Below, piece after piece: positions 23,660 to 34,783 of a stretch of DNA of 64,000 nucleotides; the first letter of the stretch is position 1; every line of letters starts with the position of its first letter. Location of the stretch: NCBI GenBank assembly GCA_020809705.1, contig CP085828.1, positions 2,604,001 to 2,668,000 on the forward strand, read 5' to 3'. The stretch is from Calonectria ilicicola (taxonomy: Eukaryota; Ascomycota; Sordariomycetes; Hypocreales; Nectriaceae). Made by a program: the position numbers and the translations under genes. The notes under the pieces are model-generated. The model was not told where the DNA came from. It was given only the letters and a program-made list of their open reading frames with translations, and searched no databases.

Positions 23660-24290
23660 TTAAGCAAGGCCGCCATCGGGGCAATTGTCGCATCTTGTGC
23701 AAGTAAAGTGAGTCATCTTCTCTCCCACAGTTGCGTTAAGAGTGTTGGCCCATCCGTATTTTGTCTCTTCCCATGCAAAAAACTCGAAGGGATCGCATCG
23801 CTCCGTGCCATCTGTAGTATCGAGGCTTCATCTCAGTTAGTACGCTTGTGGTCAAAAAGAGAGATAGTTGAACATACGTAGCCATTCTGCAAAGGGCACC
23901 AGGCTCAAGATAAACGGATCCCACGTGTTTGGAAAGAATCGGGGGGAGCTCAGAACATGTGTAGTGAAGTTCTGGGTACAAGACGTAGCATGGAGCACCC
24001 CAATTCTCCTCCTTGCAAAAGTATACCTGTTTTCGTAGTCGTCAGCGAGCGGTTTCGAGGCTTTAGCAAAGTAACGAACTTACCATGCCGGGACGTCGCT
24101 TGTCAGTGCCTTCAGGCTGGTATTCTTCAAATGTCTTTCCGAGACGAGCCTTGATCTCTTCGGGTTCGATAGACTTGTAGTCAGGAACAGCACGCTCCTT
24201 GATAAGGGGTGATGACCACATGTCGACTGCTACTGATAAGCAGGGCCGCACAAGGGCGGCCAAAAGGATAGAAGCATGTGTGAATTTCAT
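23660..24290 (-). CDS. Small secreted cysteine-rich protein, crystallin-like pattern (candidate effector)
   Basis: Exons on the minus strand are 24290-24084, 24026-23878 and 23825-23660, giving 173 residues. The N-terminus MKFTHASILLAALV is a typical signal peptide, with cleavage likely after about residue 19. A KRR site near residue 66 could be cut by a Kex2-type protease. The mature part has eight cysteines after the first intron. The order VYFC...APC...YTC...VGSVYLEPGALC...RC matches the spacing of beta/gamma-crystallin-like small secreted proteins common in fungi (recalled, not searched). The second intron carries a perfect TACTAAC branch site; using the AAG acceptor 11 nt downstream keeps three more cysteines (CTRCDNC) in frame, whereas a later TACAG acceptor gives a shorter tail. 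Function is unknown. Confidence 0.72.
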
Positions 24291-27130
24291 AGTGATGATG
24301 GTTGAGGAAAGGGGGTGAGGATTGCTGATCAGAAAAGTGGTAGTCTGGTAAGTGTGTTGTTGGCTATCAAAATACGGGTGGTTCTGCCGAGTTCTCAAAT
24401 GCACCATCATCAAGGGCAAGCGCGAGTTCTTATACCTGCAAGGCAATCAACAAGTTCCGCAATTGATCCCGGTTTCCCCATGACTTGCTTGCCGATGATG
24501 CAGAAACCTTGGATGCTTGCATGCTCCTTCCAACCTGCTGCTGTCGCACGGCTGTGTTTCACGACCTTGTTGAACGTGGACCAGCCCACATGAACAAGGC
24601 TGTTGTGAAAGGCTCGTAGTGGCTAGACTATTGCAGGACACGGCCTAGCCGGTTTCCTGGGACTTTCGGGGTGTATTTTTAGCAGTGCGCTGTGCTATTG
24701 GCTGTGTAGGCCGTTGTTGGTCCTATTCCTAGCCGTCTTAGTTGCGTATGTTTGTCTTTCCCGCATGCGGCAGCTCAGGCTGGTGTTGTTGGTGATGCAA
24801 AATAATTACAGCATGGTCTTCTCCACAATTGCTAACAAGCTATGCACATCCGGTATGCTTAACCAGGATGTTGGCGCTTAGTTCCTGTTTCAACGTCCAC
24901 TTGGCTGGGGTTCATGAGCGGGTTTGTCAACCTGGCCCAATGAACTGGCCATTGTACGCGCTTAGACCACCGAGCTCGCCGATCCGACTGTGTAAACTAG
25001 GAAAATGACCAAGAGGTAACAAGTAGCAGGCGATTCATAACCGCAGCATATCTACACTAAAAAACTGCCACCATCTCTAAACGCAAGCGCTTGAGAAGAA
25101 AGGCTCGAGTGGCTTGTAAGCGCCGCCGTTATTGCGCGCCCAGCAGATTCATACGGCCAGTGAGTTTGCATGGGCGATTTGGGCAGAGCGACGGCTGCGG
25201 CGGCGAACGATGGATATCGCATCGCATGTGGGATACCGTCCAACAATAATAACTAACGTATCGCATTTTGTCTTTTTGCCCATAAATCGCACACAAAGTC
25301 GCATTGGTATGCCATTAATTCTCCGACAATTGAGCCCAGGATGGTGGTTCACAAAGGTGTGACAATGATGATGGCGGAGGTGGTCTTGCCAAGGCACAGT
25401 TGCAAAAATCTAGGTGTGTTCCCGGCCAACAGGCCATGCCCACTGATCTTTTCGGGTGATCAGACCAAACTACACGAGGTCCGGGATCGCTCATGTGGTA
25501 TTTGTTGTTGTCAAAAATGGAGCTCGGGGCTTTGACCCAATGACATAGTTCTAACAATGAAACATAACAAAGGCGGGAGAATTTGTATGCTGGTTTATCA
25601 CCATTGGCTCGGGTGTGGCACACACGGACCGACCTTGCAAACGAGCGGGTGTGTACTCTCTAAACAGCCAAACACCCTCCATACCTCGGCAAATCTGCAA
25701 ATTCAAATGTGGCAAACTCCCTCTAAACAAGGCCAAGTACAGAAAGATTCTATTGAGCAACGGTAATAGTGGCACATGACCCCGATGATATGGCTTACGA
25801 ATGGTACCATGGCACACATGTTGACTCTCGATGCCAGCAACATGGTTTTCACATTTTACGTTGAACAACGTCCTTGACGTAGCCTTGCATGTTTGTCAAA
25901 GCTAGACCAACTGTGGCAAAAAGCGCGTCACTGGTGTACGCATCTGCCCTGCTCATCCACCTGGTTTCCACACGCGATGGCATAGAGTCTTTCGCCTGAA
26001 AACTCGTGATATGACAGGACAATCCCCGTGCTGACAGGGCTGAAGAAGGAACTATATGTGTTTTTCTTTTTCACGAAAAACGAACGAAATCAAACTACGC
26101 CTAGATGTTTCGAAAATTAGTTAATTTACGATGCACTTGGAGCCGAACCTTCGAGAACAAGCCCTAATTTTTTATTGTTTTGTTTATTTTGTCATAGAAA
26201 GCACAGATGTGCCAGTTAGATGCAGCAAGCTCGAAGTTTATTCCATGTTATGTTGTGTATATATTGTTATGTGTGCTAGGTCACGTTTAACCTACAGGGT
26301 CTCGTATTCATCCAAGCAAGCGCATTGTGGTAAATCAATCTCTCTTTTAGGAAATGCTCTTGGAAACTTTGCCACCGCCAGCCATCTACAAATCGCATCA
26401 CTCCCACAGGTATGGCATATTAGTGAAACATACATATCTCAGTCTCTTGCTGATGCAATGCCAAACATGGAAATCCAGTTCCGCTACTCGCACGGCAGCC
26501 CGTACGGAAACCTGGGGCAAAACACCCTGTAGCGTGGTTGGACAGCAGACACGAGGTCGCACAAACCCGGTTGAAGCCTTTTTGCTCAATCTCACGTAAT
26601 TGAAATTGCCTCACAAAAGCGTAACGGTAGCGATGACTTGAATCGCTTTAGCCGTTTATTGATGCATGGCGTGAAGCCATCCAGATTCTACTTCTAACCA
26701 ATTGCTAACCAAAGAGACGCTGATCCATCAAACAAATTTCGTTGCAAAAAAGATAACATTAGCTATTTGGCACAAACAGAGATAAGAGGAAAAGGGGAAA
26801 CCGCCGCTCTATGTGTCAAAATAGCCCAATGTGACAAAAGTCTTCGCATAAGGAAGAGAGATGTCACTCTCTCTAGTTGGCTTTGTTTTTCACTGCTGGA
26901 ACCGGCTCGGCAATAAGCTTGCATCGCGTTTTTCGGGAGTGAGCAATGAATTTGGATGCGAATTCGTCATCCCAACAAGACTTGGAGGACAACAAGCAAC
27001 AGAGATCATTTGGGTTAACTCGCATGTAATCTCGTTAGCCCACCTGTGCTCTTCATTCCACAACATCCCTGATCTTCAGTCTGAGCACATTACTATAGGT
27101 TTTTTTCGTATCTTTGCCTTCACCGTGAAA

Positions 27131-27604
27131 ATGATAACCATGACTACACTCATTCTGGCTAAGCTTGCATCAGCCCAGCCGCCAACCTCGCTGTGCGACA
27201 CCAGCCATTCATCCTCAATTATCGCCTCGGTTTTTTTCCCCAGGGAGCCTAGTTTGCCAGCCATTCACCTAGTTGCTATCTTGTGTGCCGTCGGAGGTCC
27301 CGAAACAGATCGCCACGTACACGCCCTCATCCCTGTCGAAAAGCGAAATGGCTATCGTGATGTGCTTGGTCCTGGTGGCGACGACGAGGTTGATGTTCAG
27401 CGTGAAAATTACAGTGCAACCATGATTAGCGACGAAGTAGCCGACTCGAATCCCCGTTGCTTTGTGATTGCGCGACTCATACTGACTTATATCTCAGGTA
27501 GTATAGATAACACCCTGTACATCATCTGTCCACACAAAGTGCTATCGGTCAAAATGGTGGCAACTCGGCTACTTTTAGAGAAATACAAACTTTTTTTTTT
27601 TTAG
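27131..27604 (+). CDS. Doubtful small open frame, possibly secreted
   Basis: A 157-codon frame from ATG 27131. The first 16 residues (MITMTTLILAKLASAQ) could be a signal peptide. Codons from 27150 to 27470 look more gene-like than the surroundings, but the last 50 residues look like AT-rich non-coding sequence, so an intron or a chance frame is possible. No family is recognised. Confidence 0.22.
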   Translation: MITMTTLILAKLASAQPPTSLCDTSHSSSIIASVFFPREPSLPAIHLVAILCAVGGPETDRHVHALIPVEKRNGYRDVLGPGGDDEVDVQRENYSATMISDEVADSNPRCFVIARLILTYISGSIDNTLYIICPHKVLSVKMVATRLLLEKYKLFFF

Positions 27605-28175
27605 TTTTACTGGGAAAAGAACAAAACCAGCTCAGGAATGAATGAGACTAGCACCTGCACTGATACCTTTAGCTACAACGCGTTATTCTCAGCAGTTCGC
27701 TGGAGTCTCTTGTATCAATAGGACAGGGATACTGAAATTCCTAATCGTAAGAGTGGTTGAGCTTCGCTTAAAACTATGGACCTATTCTTGATTGGTATTC
27801 CCATCAGTCCCTGCTCGTTTGGTGATGCATTATGTTTCTGCGTTATGGTAATGAAGATCGATGTATAAAAGCCCGCCCATCTGCCCATGACTTTATCCTC
27901 TGAATACAATTGAGACATACAAATAATCATTTTATTTATATTTTTTAAGCTTTTTGCCTTGATATCTAGGCTGAAATCGTTGCTCTATCACTAGCCAATT
28001 CTTGTTCACTTCACCATGACAAATTCAGCTCATCATGATCTTAGGTAAAGAATACGACAGCTTTTAGTCCATTTCAGTATTAAATTAACAAGCTTTTCGC
28101 ATCAGTATTGGTCCAACCGCAGCCCCCAATAGCCGCCACAGTCGGAAAGGCCTCATCGGAAGGATTGAGACCGGT

Positions 28176-28204
28176 ATGACACAGTGATGCATGCACTGTG
28201 TCAT
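28176..28204. promoter_or_regulatory. 11-bp perfect inverted repeat upstream of the bZIP gene
   Basis: Arms ATGACACAGTG and CACTGTGTCAT are exact inverted copies around a 7-base centre, about 290 bp before the start codon of the bZIP gene. The TGACA half-sites would suit a dimeric DNA-binding protein, so autoregulation is conceivable. This is inference from symmetry and position only. Confidence 0.4.
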
Positions 28205-28491
28205 GTTCAATTTGGTGGGGTTTCTGATGAAAAATACATTGGAATCCTGCAATAATTATGACTAACCCAGGTAGCTGATATCCGTAATGCTGATACAGTG
28301 TTAGAATGCATTAGTTCTTACGCGTTATGCTGGGTGGGGCGCGCCAACAGCAGCCGTCATGATTGAAAAGGCACCACAGTCAGCTTGACAATCTCACGCC
28401 CAAAAAGTAGCAATTGTTCAATCTTTAATGCAACACCATTCTTACGTCTCCCAATCGGTTCTTATCTTCATAAAACTTGAGGCGAAGCAGT

Positions 28492-29671
28492 ATGTCGGTC
28501 AACCACACCGTGTCCGCGACCTCCACAACGCGTCCACGCACCCGGCAACGAGTGCATAAAGAGCCGCCAACGCTGGATGTCCCTCATATTGAAGAAGATG
28601 CAGCTGAGAGAAAACGTGTTTTGAACGTTCTAGCTCAGCGTCGATACCGTAAGAAGAGAAACCCAACGACCTGGAATATTGTGGTTCTGACCATTCTTAA
28701 TAGGTGAGAGAAAGCGGCTGAACCGCCTCAAGGCTAATCCTACCAACAAAGACGGGGCTCCAAAAGGCAAAGAGCAGACACCGAAAATTCAACAACCCTC
28801 ACCGTCTTCATCATCCTCGTCATCAGAGCTTCCGGTAGATGATACGGTGGATCTGGTCACCACGTCTTTAGATGGCGATTTGCCTCCATTGGTTCCAAGT
28901 CCAGGTCTCATGGCCGGTCTTGATATGGAATTACCTCTCTTAGATTCTCTCATTGAGACACCGTTCAATTCGCTGTTACTACAACCATTGATTGGGGGTG
29001 GGTTCAAGGGAGACGACGTATCTCTACAGCCGGACCTTTCAGCGGAGTCGGGGCTAACGCCTGATTTTGTATCAACTATCAATCCTTCCTCGCTCGTCAG
29101 CTCCTCAGTTGCACTCTCAGATGTCGAGTTTACAGATAGTTACCACCTCCCCGTATTACAACTGACTCTTCTAAAGGCTGTGATGCGCATCGCATCTCGT
29201 CTTGGTTTCAATGGAAATAGCTGGGATCTGGACTGTATCTCACCCTTCAATGAGGGGACTGCAACGCCTGCAGAACTACTTCCAGAAACATGGAGGCCAA
29301 CAGGGTCACAGATTACAGTACCTCATCATCCCATGTTGGACTTCCTCCCATGGCCGACAGTTCGGGATCGCATGATTAACATCATGACGCTCCCAGATGA
29401 AATGCGACCGTCCAGCGCAAAGGGCCCGCTGGCACTGATCAATTTCGTTTATGATTTCGAAGACAGCGCTGAGGGTGTGCGTATCTACGGCGCAGATCCT
29501 TGCCAGGCAGAAAGTTGGGAAGTTGGGCAGGTGCTGTTTGAACGATGGTGGTTCTTATTTGATCGCAATATCATCGCCAATAGCAATCGATGGCGACAGA
29601 TGCGGGGAGCACCACCACTGCGACTTTTAGAAGCAAAGGTGCCATGCGGTGGCAGTGAAGGCTCCTCTTAA
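28492..29671 (+). CDS. bZIP transcription factor with DUF3425 domain
   Basis: Exons 28492-28648 and 28704-29671 give 374 residues. Splicing restores a basic region (AERKRVLNVLAQRRYRERKR, about residues 38-57) with the NxxAQxxYR core of fungal bZIP proteins. No long leucine zipper follows, as is usual for the fungal DUF3425 class. Residues about 210-350 resemble the DUF3425 domain (LPVLQLTLLKAVMRIASRLG; HHPMLDFLPWPTVRDRMI; a tryptophan-rich end, ESWEVGQVLFERWWFLFD). An acidic/Ser-rich linker joins the two. It is a nuclear regulator of unknown targets. The gene sits alone between two gene-poor stretches, so context gives no hint of its targets. Confidence 0.88.
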
Positions 29672-32002
29672 AGCATGTGCTCGTCGTGCACCAGACTCAA
29701 TGGCACGTGAATAATGAATGATTGGGTGGATTTTTAAGTGGCGGGTATTTATCCATGTTACGAATTAGAATCAACCTTCTCTGCAAGAAAGTCTTGATCA
29801 AGAACTAGGGAATGAAGTTGTATGGCCATCACATGTGTTGTTGGGTGGAGCCGAGCTACGGGCTGTCGGATAGAGTTGATGTAGAACCATGCAGGATAAT
29901 GACGAGTCCTCGCCCAATGAGAGGAGGGCTCGAGGGGAATGACACTAGAACTGTAATAAAACTCGCCGAGCCATTTACGACAAATACCCCGAAAGCCCTC
30001 AAGTCAAAGCCAGAGTAGTCAGATTTCAACTTCACAAAGGGGGGGGGGGGCTTAGCAAGAAAGTGGAATGATTGAAACCCAGCCAATGGAACACGTGGGG
30101 ACTGAATTTATCGTGGATCAGTGCAGGGTAAATATCAGCCAACGCTGGTGTCTGAAATGCCGGCCTCGCATGAAGAATTTGGCGGTGAGGATGAGTAACG
30201 GCAGATTCTGCCACAATTCTCGAGGTGGACTAGCGCCGTGGGCTAACAAGACGGGCGTGCATGGCATGTGCTGCCATGCGTCGACCTACCGCACCGCTCT
30301 CCTATGTTGAGGTAGGATGGGTTCCTACAGGCAATGGACGGTGGGAGAAAAGGTGTGGAGGGGCAATGCTAAATGCCACCGCTGCTGGCCTCGCCTCAAT
30401 CAGGGACCGGTCAACATGTAAATAGCTGGCGAGGTGCATATGTGAGGCGGTTTTTCCCACCCTCCCCGGATCAAGTGATGGATGGATGCACTGAGAGTAA
30501 GACAGGATCAGCGCCAAAGGTACCCCCCTAACGAGGAGCTGCAGCAGAGGCAGGGATGTTCATAGGAGAGGAACGAGGACACTGTAGGACGTTGATGTAC
30601 TGTACTAGAAAACGGAAGAGGCGGGGCAAGGTGCTTCGGACTCGGAGAGACAAGTACGCATACCTACCTTGTCCGAAGTGACACGGGAAAATCCCCTCCT
30701 CTGCAATGCAGTCAGGTTGTGTCAGTTGCTGGACCGCCTCGGACGTAGCTAAGTGGAGGGAAAGGGGGTCGTTGATGGTGGTGATGCAGTAGCTGCAGCT
30801 TCGGCCAAGGACGAAGCATCAACTGCGTAGGTGCGCATGGGTGAGAGAGAGTCTTGGACGAGGCGGTCGTGACGTTGAAGGCTAGATGGCGAAGGTAGTG
30901 GATATGCCGCTCCTTCTTGACCGCGTTCTCTTCCGTTTTGCCTTCTCGGGTTACCGGCCGATGATGAATGGATGGGCGGAGGAATGAATGAATGATTGGA
31001 TGGATGAATCAATGCCCAGCCTCGTTCATTGTTCCCTTTTTGCGTCATGGCCAGAGAGACGCGTGTATGTATGTAGCTTTACTGAGGTTGAACCCTGCTC
31101 TTCTGCTCTCCTTCCTTCTTTCCCAGGCAGGCAGGCAACCAGAGAGTGAGTGCCAGAGGCAGGTGGCCCCGGCGTTCGGAGCCCGGGAGCGGCGCTGCCT
31201 TGCAGAACTGCAGTGCCAACAACACGGCCGAAGCAGGCCCCAGAAGGCCCCAGAAGTCAAACGCAGGGCGAGTCACCGTGGCACAGAGCCAATCAGCGCC
31301 TGGCCGACCGACTCGGCGTCAGAAACGGACCTCTGCAACCCCACTAAGTCCCCTGACGCCCACTGACAGCCCACTGGCAGTTAGCGTCACTCGGCGGTGG
31401 AACCGGGACTTCGTGGGGGGAAGAGAAATTGCTGGTCGGGAGCGGTCCGATCTATGTTTTGTTAGTGCCGTCTCGCTCTCTCTGGTTTTTCCAACCCTTC
31501 TTATTCTTCTGCTCTGCTCCATTCTTGTCTCTCATCCAAAAGAGTCATTCTTCTTGTTGGTGTTTGGGCCATTTGTTCCTCTTCCCCTGCTGCTGCCTCT
31601 CCCTTGCTTGACCCCTCGTCTTGGAGTTGCAGCGCAACAAAAAAAAAGAAAATACCTAAAAAAAAAAAAAATCAATACCCCTCATCCCACCTCTCTTAAA
31701 AAGCTTCCAAGGGTAGGCCACCGCTCACTTCTCTCCACCAACACTACACCCATCGCCATGGTGGTTTTGTTATCGTGTCACAACAGCCACAATGGCACTT
31801 CCCCAGACTGGCAACATCATTGGCCCCCCCCTTGTACCACCTCAATGGCTCCTTGACTGACCTTCCCTGTCTCTCTTCCAGCTTTCACTCCCCACGATCC
31901 TCCCCGCAGTATCCATAACTCTCCATTGTCCTTACGTTAGGAGACCCGCCATCTTGTCTTGCCTGTCCGACAGTTTGCGATACTCGTTTCAATACCGCCA
32001 TC
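29672..32002. other. Intergenic region and MTHFR leader
   Basis: No gene is supported across 2.3 kb. A G12 run lies at 30039-30050. ATGA/GGAT-rich simple sequence occurs near 30950-31015. From about 31440 the plus strand becomes CT-rich, as expected for the MTHFR promoter and leader. Confidence 0.5.
31758..31856 (+). other. Upstream ORF in the MTHFR leader
   Basis: A 32-codon frame begins at an ATG in strong context (CGCCATGG) and stops 146 nt before the MTHFR start. If the leader begins upstream of 31758, ribosomes should meet this ATG first, so it could lower MTHFR translation. The transcript start is not known from sequence. Confidence 0.4.
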
Positions 32003-33919
32003 ATGCATATCAAAGAAATGCTCAGCGAGGCCGAAGCCTCTGGCAAGCCCTCTTTCTCCTTCGAATACTTCCCTCCGAAGACGGCCCAGGGTGTCCAGAA
32101 CCTCTACGATCGTATGGACCGCATGTACAACTTTGGCCCTAAATTCATTGACATCACTTGGGGTGCTGGCGGCCGCATTGCCGAGCTCACTTGTGAAATG
32201 GTCCTTCAGGCCCAGGCCGTCTACGGTCTTGAGACTTGCATGCATCTGACGTGCACTGACATGGGCATCGAGAAGGTGAATGATGCCTTGCTCAAGGCTT
32301 ACAAGGCCGGCTGCACAAACATCCTCGCTCTTCGCGGCGACCCCCCTCGTGATCAAGGCAAGTGGACCGCTGCCGAGGGCGGCTTCCAGTATGCCCGTGA
32401 CCTCGTGAAGCATATCCGGGCCACCTACGGTAACCACTTTGACATTGGTGTCGCTGGCTACCCCGAGGGCGCTGATGACAACAAGGACGAGGACCTGCTT
32501 CTTGACCACCTCAAGGAAAAGGTCGATATGGGTGCCACATTTATTGTGACCCAAATGTTCTACGATGCTGACAACTTCATCCGGTGGGTCGGCAAGGTTC
32601 GCGAGCGCGGCATTACTATTCCCATTCTTCCTGGCATCATGCCCATTGCGACCTACGCCAGCTTTCTCCGTCGCGCTAAGCACATGCAGTGCAAGGTCCC
32701 CCAAGAGTGGATGGATGCTCTAGAACCCGTCAAGAATGACGATGTCGCCGTTCGAGAGATTGGCAAGACGCTTGTTGCCGACATGTGCCGGAAGCTACTC
32801 GCCAATGGCATCTTCCATCTCCACTTCTACACCATGAATCTTGCCCAGGCCACCCGAATGGTTCTTGAAGAGCTTCAATGGGCACCTAGCGCTGAGCGTC
32901 CCCTTCAGCAAGCCCTCCCTTGGAAGCAATCCAAGGGTCTTGGCCGTCGTGAGGAGGACGTCCGCCCCATCTTCTGGCGCAACCGAAACAAGTCTTACGT
33001 CATCCGCACTCAAGATTGGGATGAGTTCCCTAACGGTCGATGGGGTGACTCCCGATCTCCCGCCTTTGGTGAACTGGATGCATATGGAATTGGCTTGTCC
33101 GGCACCAATGAGGCCAATCGTAAGAAGTGGGGTGAACCTCAAACTATCCAGGACGTTGCGAACCTCTTTGTCGGATACCTTCACAACAAGGTCGAAGCCC
33201 TTCCTTGGAGCGAGGCACCTCTCACTTCAGAAGCCGACGAGATCCGTGAGGCCCTTGTCGACTTGAACAAGAGAGGTCTCCTTACTGTCAACTCCCAGCC
33301 CGCTGTCAATGGTGTGAAGTCCTCGCACCCTGTCCACGGCTGGGGCCCATCCAATGGCTATGTGTACCAGAAGTCGTACCTAGAACTTCTTGTTCACCCG
33401 GACGTCATTGAAGAGATGATTAGCCGCGTCGAAGGTCATCCTGATCTGACCTACTACGCTGTGACTAAGGATGGTGCACTTCGTTCTAACGCGCCCACTG
33501 ATGGTCCCAACGCCGTCACTTGGGGCGTGTTCCCTGGCAAGGAAATTGTTCAGCCCACCATTGTTGAAAGCATCAGTTTCCTCGCCTGGAAGGATGAGGC
33601 TTTCCGTCTGGGTATCGACTGGGCTCACTGCTACGACGCTGAATCTCCTAGCAGGGCTTTAATTGAGGAGATCTCAAGCGAGTGGTATCTTGTTAACATT
33701 GGTAAGTGCAACTCATTTTCAGAATAACAATTTGCACCGCTAACTATTGTTTCAGTCAACAATGACTTCCACCAGAGCAACACCATCTTTGATCTCCTCA
33801 AGGGTCTTGAGGTCCAGGGTCTGACTACTCCTGCTTCTCCTAAGATTGGGTCTCCTCCCAACGGCGAAGTCACCAACGGCGCCGTTGCCAATGGCGCTGT
33901 TGCTGCCGTTGCTAACTAG
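32003..33919 (+). CDS. met13: Methylenetetrahydrofolate reductase (Met13 type)
   Basis: Exons 32003-33701 and 33756-33919 give 620 residues. The enzyme reduces 5,10-methylene-THF to 5-methyl-THF with FAD, supplying the methyl group for methionine synthesis in the cytosol. The N-terminal catalytic barrel (residues 1 to about 300) shows SFEYFPPKT, GVQNLYDRMDRM, ITWGAGG, LALRGDPPRD, TQMFYD and PGIMPI, all family hallmarks. The C-terminal part is the eukaryotic regulatory domain that usually binds S-adenosylmethionine. GVQNLYDRMDRM recalls yeast Met13 more than Met12. The final 25 residues are a low-complexity NGAV repeat that looks lineage-specific. The start ATG (CATCATGC) directly precedes the conserved region. 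Confidence 0.97.
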
Positions 33920-34783
33920 GCGTCTATGGCCGACTTCTGGGTGATGTCCATGTCGCATCACCGACTTGCGTGACGTATAGACTCATGGTCTTTTCTTTTC
34001 TTTTCTTAAGAATCGAGGCTTTTCGTCTATTCGTCTCGAAACAAAAAGATAAAAACTAACAAAAACTCTGAAGCATTAGTTGCATGATTGGGCGTTTTTT
34101 TTTTTCTTTCGCATCCATTACTCTGTTTTCTTTTTCTCTTTTAGTTGCTTTTTTCTCATTTGTTTTTGCGATTTATTGCATCAACGGGGTGTCTTTTTCA
34201 ACAAAAAGTTCCCTTGGATCAAAGGGGAACACAGGGGCGCACAATTGCAAGTAAATCCGGCGGGGCGCAGACGAATTTCTCATTTCTAAAGGGCGTGCTT
34301 TGTTTGTTCTATATCTCAACGATACCCCGCCGGCAAGGCCTATGGACGATGGATGACAATGATTAGTTATTTGGTTTCACATCAACGGTGAGGAGGAGGA
34401 AATTACGGCCACGAAAGATAAGACTCGAAACTTTTGATATTGGAAGATGGCAAGGCGGAGGAAACACGGGCCCTGTCTGCCCAGCAGGGCAGTTAAAGGG
34501 CATAACAGGAAGACATGGCAAAGCGAATGCAGATATACATGGTGCCAAACCATTGGCTAGAATATTCCAATTCAAGGGCTAATCAACTTGCCCTTTCTGC
34601 TTCTGTCTGGCGCGACAGAAAGCCCAAACCGCCAATTTTGTTGCCCTCTTTGAGTGTGTATGTAACCCGTAACCTTTATCCATGATCATGTGACAACCCC
34701 AAACTTGACATGCCATTGTATGTAGCACTCCTCTTGTTATATTTTCAACAAGCCCCAAGAAGACACCGCATCTCCATAGAACA
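33920..34783. other. Convergent intergenic region
   Basis: The 3' flanks of MTHFR (plus) and the RNA-binding gene (minus) meet here. T-rich runs near 33989-34170 fit the MTHFR 3' UTR. No gene is seen. Confidence 0.5.

Larger units (their letters stand above)
24291..28491. other. Gene-poor, AT-rich intergenic stretch
   Basis: About 4.2 kb with no recognised gene apart from one weak candidate at 27131-27604. Base composition is clearly AT-richer than in the flanking genes. No transposon ends or known protein motifs were found. The last 500 bases are the presumed promoter of the bZIP gene. Confidence 0.45.

Noticed and set aside
26861..27130. N-terminal extension of the weak frame at 27131
   Set aside because: The extra 90 codons look like random AT-rich sequence; the signal-like segment begins at 27131.
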